38,339 nucleotides of DNA, from the NCBI GenBank assembly GCA_002709405.1, contig PAQV01000036.1:1-38339 (forward strand), in the 5' to 3' direction. Below are positions 35,701-38,339 of this stretch, piece by piece. The position numbers and the translations under genes were made by a program. The notes beneath the pieces are model-generated. The model was not told the origin of the DNA. It made no database searches and worked only from the letters and a program-made list of their open reading frames with translations. Source of the DNA: Paracoccaceae bacterium (GTDB taxonomy: Bacteria > Pseudomonadota > Alphaproteobacteria > Rhodobacterales > Rhodobacteraceae). How positions within the stretch are numbered: the stretch's first letter is position 1; the number at the start of each line of letters is the position of its first letter.

Positions 35701-36234
35701 ATCGAGGACGACGACCTGAACGGCTACATGATGTATCCCAAGGTCTTCACCGATTACGTCGAACGCCACCAGATCTACGGCCCGGTCCGCACCCTGCCGA
35801 CCCGCACCTTCTTCTACGGCATGGAACCGGGCGAAGAGATCACCGCCGAAATCGACCCGGGCAAGACGCTGGAAATCCTGTTCCAGACGATCTCGGACAC
35901 CGACGAAAAGGGCGAGGTGCGGGTGTTCTTCGAACTCAACGGCCAGCCGCGCACGGTGCGGGTGCCCGACCGCAAGGCCAAGGCAAGCTCGGCCGCGCGC
36001 CCCAAGGCAGAGGTCGGCAACCCCAACCACATCGGCGCGCCGATGCCCGGCGTGGTGGCCTCGGTCTCGGTGCAGGCGGGCGCCCAGGTCAAGGAGGGCG
36101 ATCTGCTGCTGACCATCGAGGCGATGAAGATGGAGACCGGCCTGCACGCCGAGCGCGATGCCACCGTGAAGGCGGTGCACGTGCAACCCGGCGGACAGAT
36201 CGACGCCAAGGACCTGCTGATCGAGCTGGAGTGA
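32794..36234 (+). CDS. pyc: Pyruvate carboxylase
   Basis: This biotin enzyme converts pyruvate, bicarbonate and ATP to oxaloacetate (anaplerosis). The 1146-residue product has all domains in one chain: biotin carboxylase (about 1-455, KILVANRGEIAIRVMRA, HPGYGLLSENPDF, WGGGGRGMR, EVNPRVQVEHTVTEEVTG), the carboxyltransferase domain (DTTMRDAPQSLLATRMR near 535, KDMGGLVKPR, FHTHDTAG), the allosteric linker and a biotin carrier domain with EAMKMET (biotinylated Lys at 1112). The length matches the family. It follows the alpha-hydroxy-acid dehydrogenase by 141 bases; together they suggest lactate to pyruvate to oxaloacetate flow, which is inference. Confidence 0.98.
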   Translation: MTDFRKILVANRGEIAIRVMRAANEMGKRTVAVFAEEDKLSLHRFKADEAYRIGEGMGPVQAYLSIDEIIRVAKDCGADAIHPGYGLLSENPDFVDACANAGITFIGPKAETMRALGDKASARKVAVEAGVPVIPATEVLGDDMDAIAEEAAEIGYPLMLKASWGGGGRGMRPINAPDELKEKVLEGRREAEAAFGNGEGYLEKMITRARHVEVQILGDKHGHMYHLFERDCSVQRRNQKVVERAPAPYLTEDQRAEICDLGYRICKHVNYECAGTVEFLMDMETGKFYFIEVNPRVQVEHTVTEEVTGIDIVRAQILIAEGKTMAEATGKATQADIRLNGHAIQSRITTEDPQNNFIPDYGRITAYRGATGMGIRLDGGTAYSGAVITRYYDSLLEKVTAWAPTPDMAIARMDRALREFRIRGVSTNIAFVENLLKHPTFLSNEYTTKFIDTTPELYTFTPRRDRATRILTYIADITVNGHPDVAGRPRPPATLKLPVPPKPMAESPAPGTKQILDEQGPQAVADWMAAQDRLLITDTTMRDAPQSLLATRMRSLDMIKIAPNYARDLPQLFSVECWGGATFDVAYRFLQECPWQRLRDLRAAMPNVMPQMLLRGSNGVGYTNYPDNVVQSFVAEAAKQGVDVFRVFDPLNWVENMRVAMDSVLESGKLLEGAICYTGDIHDPERAKYNLKYYVDMAKELKAAGVHVLGLKDMGGLVKPRAATVLVKALKEEVGLPIHFHTHDTAGIACASILAAAEAGVDAVDGAMDALSGNTSQATLGTLVESLKHSDRDTGLDITAIRRISNYWENVREHYAAFESGMQSPSSEVYLHEMPGGQFTNLKAQARSMGLEDKWHEVAKAYADVNQLFGDVIKVTPIAKTVGDLALMLVSQGITTEELLKPETEFSFPDSVITLMKGNVGQAPGGFPPAIVKKVLKDEEPITVRPGSLLEPADLEAERKALEEKYEVEIEDDDLNGYMMYPKVFTDYVERHQIYGPVRTLPTRTFFYGMEPGEEITAEIDPGKTLEILFQTISDTDEKGEVRVFFELNGQPRTVRVPDRKAKASSAARPKAEVGNPNHIGAPMPGVVASVSVQAGAQVKEGDLLLTIEAMKMETGLHAERDATVKAVHVQPGGQIDAKDLLIELE

Positions 36235-36442
36235 TCCGGGCCGGGTGGGGGCCTTGGCCCCCTGCCCCGGCGTCGCTCCTGTGGCGCGGGCGAGAGGGGG
36301 CGCTGCCCCCCCTGTCGCACCAGAGCTGCGCCTGTAAGAAAGAAAGAGGGGGCCAGCCCCCTCTTGGCGCTGTGCGCCAATTCACCCCCGAGGTATTTTT
36401 GAACCAAAGAAGCGGCGGGGGGAGCGCTTGGGAGGAGAGGAT
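36235..36442. repeat. Intergenic region with GC-rich hairpins of Rhodobacteraceae type
   Basis: The 208 bases after pyc contain several G-run/C-run stems, including a 10-bp stem AAGAGGGGGC (36344-36353) with GCCCCCTCTT (36356-36365), and the element CCCCCGAGGTATTTTTGAAC. Similar GC stems followed by a GAGGTATTTTTG element are frequent between genes in this family from memory. They may act as terminators or mobile repeats. Confidence 0.5.
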
Positions 36443-36844
36443 ATGGCCTTGAGGGTGAGCGCGGCGGCGCTGGTGGCAGAGGCGCGGGCGCGCATTCCGG
36501 AGGTCGAGACCGCTGCGGCGATCGCGCAGCTTGGTGACGAGGACCTTCTGATCGTCGACATCCGCGACGTGCGCGAGCGGCAGCGCAGCGGGTTCATCCC
36601 CGGCTCGGTACACGCACCGCGCGGGATGCTGGAATTCTGGGTCGATCCCGAAAGCCCCTATCACCGCGAGGTGTTCGCCCAGACGGGCAAGCGCTACCTG
36701 TTTCACTGCGCCAGCGGCTGGCGTTCGGCGCTGGCGGTGGCGATGCTGCAGGACATGGGCTTCGACGCCGCCCACCTGCGCGACGGTTTCACCGACTGGG
36801 TGGCCCAGGGCGGACCGGTGGAGCGCCCTGCCCCGAAGGACTGA
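36443..36844 (+). CDS. Rhodanese-like sulfurtransferase
   Basis: The 133-residue product is a single rhodanese domain: LLIVDIRDVRERQRSGFIPGSVHAPRGMLEFW, then the active-site loop FHCASGWRS with cysteine C89 and the six-residue loop of a sulfurtransferase, and GFDAAHLRDGFTDWVAQGGPV. Such proteins carry sulfane sulfur or act on thiosulfate in the cytoplasm. The ATG at 36443 is preceded by GGAGGAGAGG; a TTG five codons upstream is unlikely. It converges on the DUF4405 gene with 9 bases between. Confidence 0.9.
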   Translation: MALRVSAAALVAEARARIPEVETAAAIAQLGDEDLLIVDIRDVRERQRSGFIPGSVHAPRGMLEFWVDPESPYHREVFAQTGKRYLFHCASGWRSALAVAMLQDMGFDAAHLRDGFTDWVAQGGPVERPAPKD

Positions 36845-36853
36845 GACAGCCGC

Positions 36854-37360
36854 TCAGCTGCCTTGCGCAGCGAGCAGCGCCAGAATCGCCTCGGGCGGCT
36901 GGCCGGACGCGACGGCAATCTCCGACAGGCTCTGCGAGGAGTCGGCAACGGTGAAGCCGGCCGCGCTCAGCACCGCTCCGAGCGCCTCCGGGGTTTCCCC
37001 CATCACCGAGGCCACGGCGTCGACCGAACCGTTCAACACTTGCTGGGCGACGGCGAATTGCGGCGGACGGCCGCCACTGGCCGAGTTGGAGGCAGAGGGA
37101 ACCACGAAGGCCAGCGCCGCGGCCAGCGACGCCACCATCGCCACGGCGAAGACCGGCCTGCGCAGGTAGGCGCTCATCGGGCGCCAGTTCTTCCAGATAT
37201 GCAGCGCGAAAGGCAGGATCAGCACGATGCTGAGCCATTCGTGCATGGCGTGGAAGGTGGCGGGCGCCCAGTGGAAAAACAGGGCGACGCCCGAGACCAG
37301 AGAGACGAGGAACAGGCCGGTGACAAGCGGCGTGGCGGTGCGGTTGAGAAGCTGTGACAT
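36854..37360 (-). CDS. DUF4405-like membrane protein with heme-type histidines
   Basis: The 168-residue product has two or three membrane helices (about 10-30, 41-58 and 68-90), and histidines in HWAPATFHAMHEWLS and LPFALHIWKNW that fit the DUF4405 pattern related to cytochrome b561-type heme binding. The C-terminal half is soluble and Ala/Ser-rich (QQVLNGSVDAVASVMGETPEALGAVLSAAGF), with what look like two tandem short helical motifs. Function unknown; heme binding is inferred. The Shine-Dalgarno is weak. Confidence 0.8.
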   Translation of the reverse strand: MSQLLNRTATPLVTGLFLVSLVSGVALFFHWAPATFHAMHEWLSIVLILPFALHIWKNWRPMSAYLRRPVFAVAMVASLAAALAFVVPSASNSASGGRPPQFAVAQQVLNGSVDAVASVMGETPEALGAVLSAAGFTVADSSQSLSEIAVASGQPPEAILALLAAQGS

Positions 37361-37488
37361 GGCAAAAGGCTCTTTGATGCTGCGGGTCGCGAAACGGCGC
37401 CGCGCCGCCCCTGCGGCACGACTGTTCCTGAAACGCGGGGCGCGGGACGCCCCGTCGCAGGTTTCGGTGAGAAAGATGAGTTTTTCTC

Positions 37489-37516
37489 TTGCAGACCGGC
37501 GCGGGAGACTCTAAAT
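37489..37516 (+). promoter_or_regulatory. Candidate promoter of the tRNA-Gly gene
   Basis: TTGCAG (37489-37494) and CTAAAT (37511-37516) are spaced 16 bases apart and end 19 bases before the tRNA. The spacing and boxes fit sigma-70. Confidence 0.55.
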
Positions 37517-37535
37517 CGCCTCCACCACCAAGGGG

Positions 37536-37610
37536 GCGGGCGTAGCTCAGGGGTAGAGCATTACCTTGCCAAGGTAAGGGTCGGGCGTTCGAATCGCCTC
37601 GCCCGCTCCA
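37536..37610 (+). tRNA. tRNA-Gly (anticodon GCC), CCA encoded
   Basis: The 75-base gene folds as a cloverleaf: acceptor GCGGGCG (37536-37542) with CGCCCGC (37600-37606), a D-arm with AGCTCAGGGGTAGAGC, an anticodon arm TTACC-TTGCCAA-GGTAA with anticodon GCC (glycine, reads GGC/GGT), and a T-arm with GTTCGAATC. Discriminator T and an encoded CCA (37608-37610) end it. Confidence 0.98.
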
Positions 37611-37651
37611 ACTCCCCTCCCGATGGACCTTCGATGGGGAAACCGTGACGC

Positions 37652-37676
37652 AAGGGGCTGCCTTCGGGCGGCCCTT
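37652..37676 (+). terminator. UUCG-capped hairpin after the tRNA (weak terminator)
   Basis: AAGGGGCTGCC and GGCGGCCCTT pair around a TTCG tetraloop (37652-37676), about 40 bases after the tRNA. Only a short CGTCGTTT follows. It may help end or process the tRNA transcript. Confidence 0.4.
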
Positions 37677-37951
37677 CGTCGTTTCGGGGGACACCTTCGC
37701 CCCCTGCCCGGCACATAGCACGCGGAAACGCACCGCGCAGCCATGCAAGCGCTTGACCCGGGCCCGGTCTGGCGACATGTCTTTCCGCGATGTTCAGGAC
37801 CACGCCCCAGTTCGACCGACGCCGACGCAGCACCCTCATGCTGCGGCTCTTCGGGCTGCGCGTCGATCCGTGTCCGCACGAGAGTTAGCCCGCGCGCGCC
37901 GCCGGCGCTCCTGAGCAAGGCCCCCCTGACCCGCGTTCCTGATCCCCCGCA

Positions 37952-37979
37952 GCCCCCGGCTCCGGGGGCTTTTGTTTTT
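37952..37979 (+). terminator. Terminator-like hairpin just upstream of argC
   Basis: GCCCCCGG (37952-37959) and CCGGGGGC (37962-37969) form a very stable stem (8 complementary bases each side, about 7 pairable), followed by TTTTGTTTTT (37970-37979). It lies 22 bases before the argC ATG, so argC transcription must start after it or read through it. It may be a terminator of the upstream transcript or an attenuator of argC. Confidence 0.75.
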
Positions 37980-38001
37980 CCGAAACCGAAAGGACATCAC
38001 C

Positions 38002-38339
38002 ATGAGCATTCGCGTCGGCATCGTCGGCATCAGCGGGTTTGGCGGCGGCGAAGCGCTGCGCCTGATCGCGCGCCACCCTTCCTTCGAGCTGGTCTACGCC
38101 GCCGGCGAGAGCAGCGCCGGCAGTCGTCTCGTCGACCGCTTCCCCGGCGTGCCGCAGTCCCTCGCCGGGCTGGAGATCGCGCGGTGGGATCCAGAGGCCC
38201 TGCCCGATCTCGACCTGCTGTTCGCCTCGCTGCCCACGGGCGCCTCGGCCGAGGCGCTGGCGCGGGTGCCGGAGCGTGTGAAGATCGTCGATATCGGCGG
38301 CGATCACCGCGACGCCGATGGCTGGACCTACGGGCTGGC
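38002..38339 (+). CDS. argC: N-acetyl-gamma-glutamyl-phosphate reductase ArgC, N-terminal part (cut by window edge)
   Basis: ArgC reduces N-acetyl-glutamyl phosphate to the semialdehyde with NADPH, the third step of arginine synthesis. The 112 visible residues begin MSIRVGIVGISGFGGGEALRLIARHP, the dinucleotide-binding start of the family, followed by LLFASLPTGASAEAL and VKIVDIGGDHRD, which match the conserved LP.G and DL.aDfR segments. AAGGA lies upstream of the ATG. The terminator-like hairpin ends 22 bases before it. The gene continues beyond the window. Confidence 0.95.
   Translation, partial: MSIRVGIVGISGFGGGEALRLIARHPSFELVYAAGESSAGSRLVDRFPGVPQSLAGLEIARWDPEALPDLDLLFASLPTGASAEALARVPERVKIVDIGGDHRDADGWTYGL

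Larger units (their letters stand above)
37611..38001 (+). other. tRNA-argC gap with small Arg-rich frames and a hairpin
   Basis: These 391 bases have no recognisable gene. Two small plus-strand frames are Arg-rich: an ATG at 37790 gives a 32-residue peptide with four Arg codons in a row (residues 10-13), ending at 37888; an overlapping frame with an ATG at 37777 ends with a run of Arg codons (RARRRRS) at 37914. Neither has a good ribosome-binding site. A terminator-like hairpin follows at 37952-37979. Confidence 0.5.

Noticed and set aside
32752-36186. Minus-strand open frame of 1144 codons
   Set aside because: It is the shadow of pyruvate carboxylase in GC-rich DNA; composition is His/Gly/Arg-rich with no domain.

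Overview
The window is GC-rich chromosomal DNA from an alphaproteobacterium, most likely of the Rhodobacteraceae (Rhodobacter/Roseobacter type). The evidence is a dcw (division and cell wall) cluster carrying DUF2484 genes between murB and murC, a long leader ahead of mraZ, and a DUF1127 gene followed by tandem CCTCCTCCC-loop small RNAs, an arrangement known from Rhodobacter sphaeroides. I do not name a genus.

Positions 1-25240 hold the dcw cluster on the minus strand. In the direction of transcription it runs mraZ, rsmH, ftsL, ftsI, murE, murF, mraY, a dedA-like gene, an unknown 195-aa gene, murD, ftsW, murG, murC, two DUF2484 genes, murB, ddl, ftsQ, ftsA and ftsZ (cut by the window edge). 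Many of these genes overlap by 1-13 bases. Together they make the soluble Mur precursors, lipid I/II, the FtsW/FtsI septal synthase and the early divisome.

Three blocks interrupt the cluster. Between ftsZ and ftsA lies a plus-strand pair: a LysM-metallopeptidase and an overlapping gene for a small exported protein. Between ftsW and murD lie plus-strand genes for a two-domain peptidoglycan hydrolase, an HI0933-type flavoprotein and a DUF1214/DUF1254 pair. Between mraY and murD lie the dedA-like gene and the unknown Lys-rich gene.

The 628-base region upstream of mraZ (25241-25868) has no believable gene. It holds a 10-bp-periodic TGGG array that looks like an MraZ operator, an intrinsic terminator 67 bases ahead of mraZ (the UpsM arrangement), and a cluster of GANTC sites. 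The mrp terminator closes it on the far side.

Positions 26012-28927 contain mrp, a divergent DUF1127 gene, six tandem ~108-nt sRNA units (12 CCTCCTCCC loops, ending in a terminator), and a DUF922-like Zn-protease gene. Positions 28955-38339 contain uvrD/pcrA, an alpha-hydroxy-acid dehydrogenase, pyruvate carboxylase, a rhodanese, a DUF4405 membrane protein, tRNA-Gly(GCC) and the start of argC, which is preceded by a terminator-like hairpin.

The points most worth pursuing are the six-unit sRNA array, the mraZ leader, and the scattered signal-less peptidoglycan-hydrolase or protease genes. One of these, the LysM-peptidase, has the layout of an effector-immunity pair.
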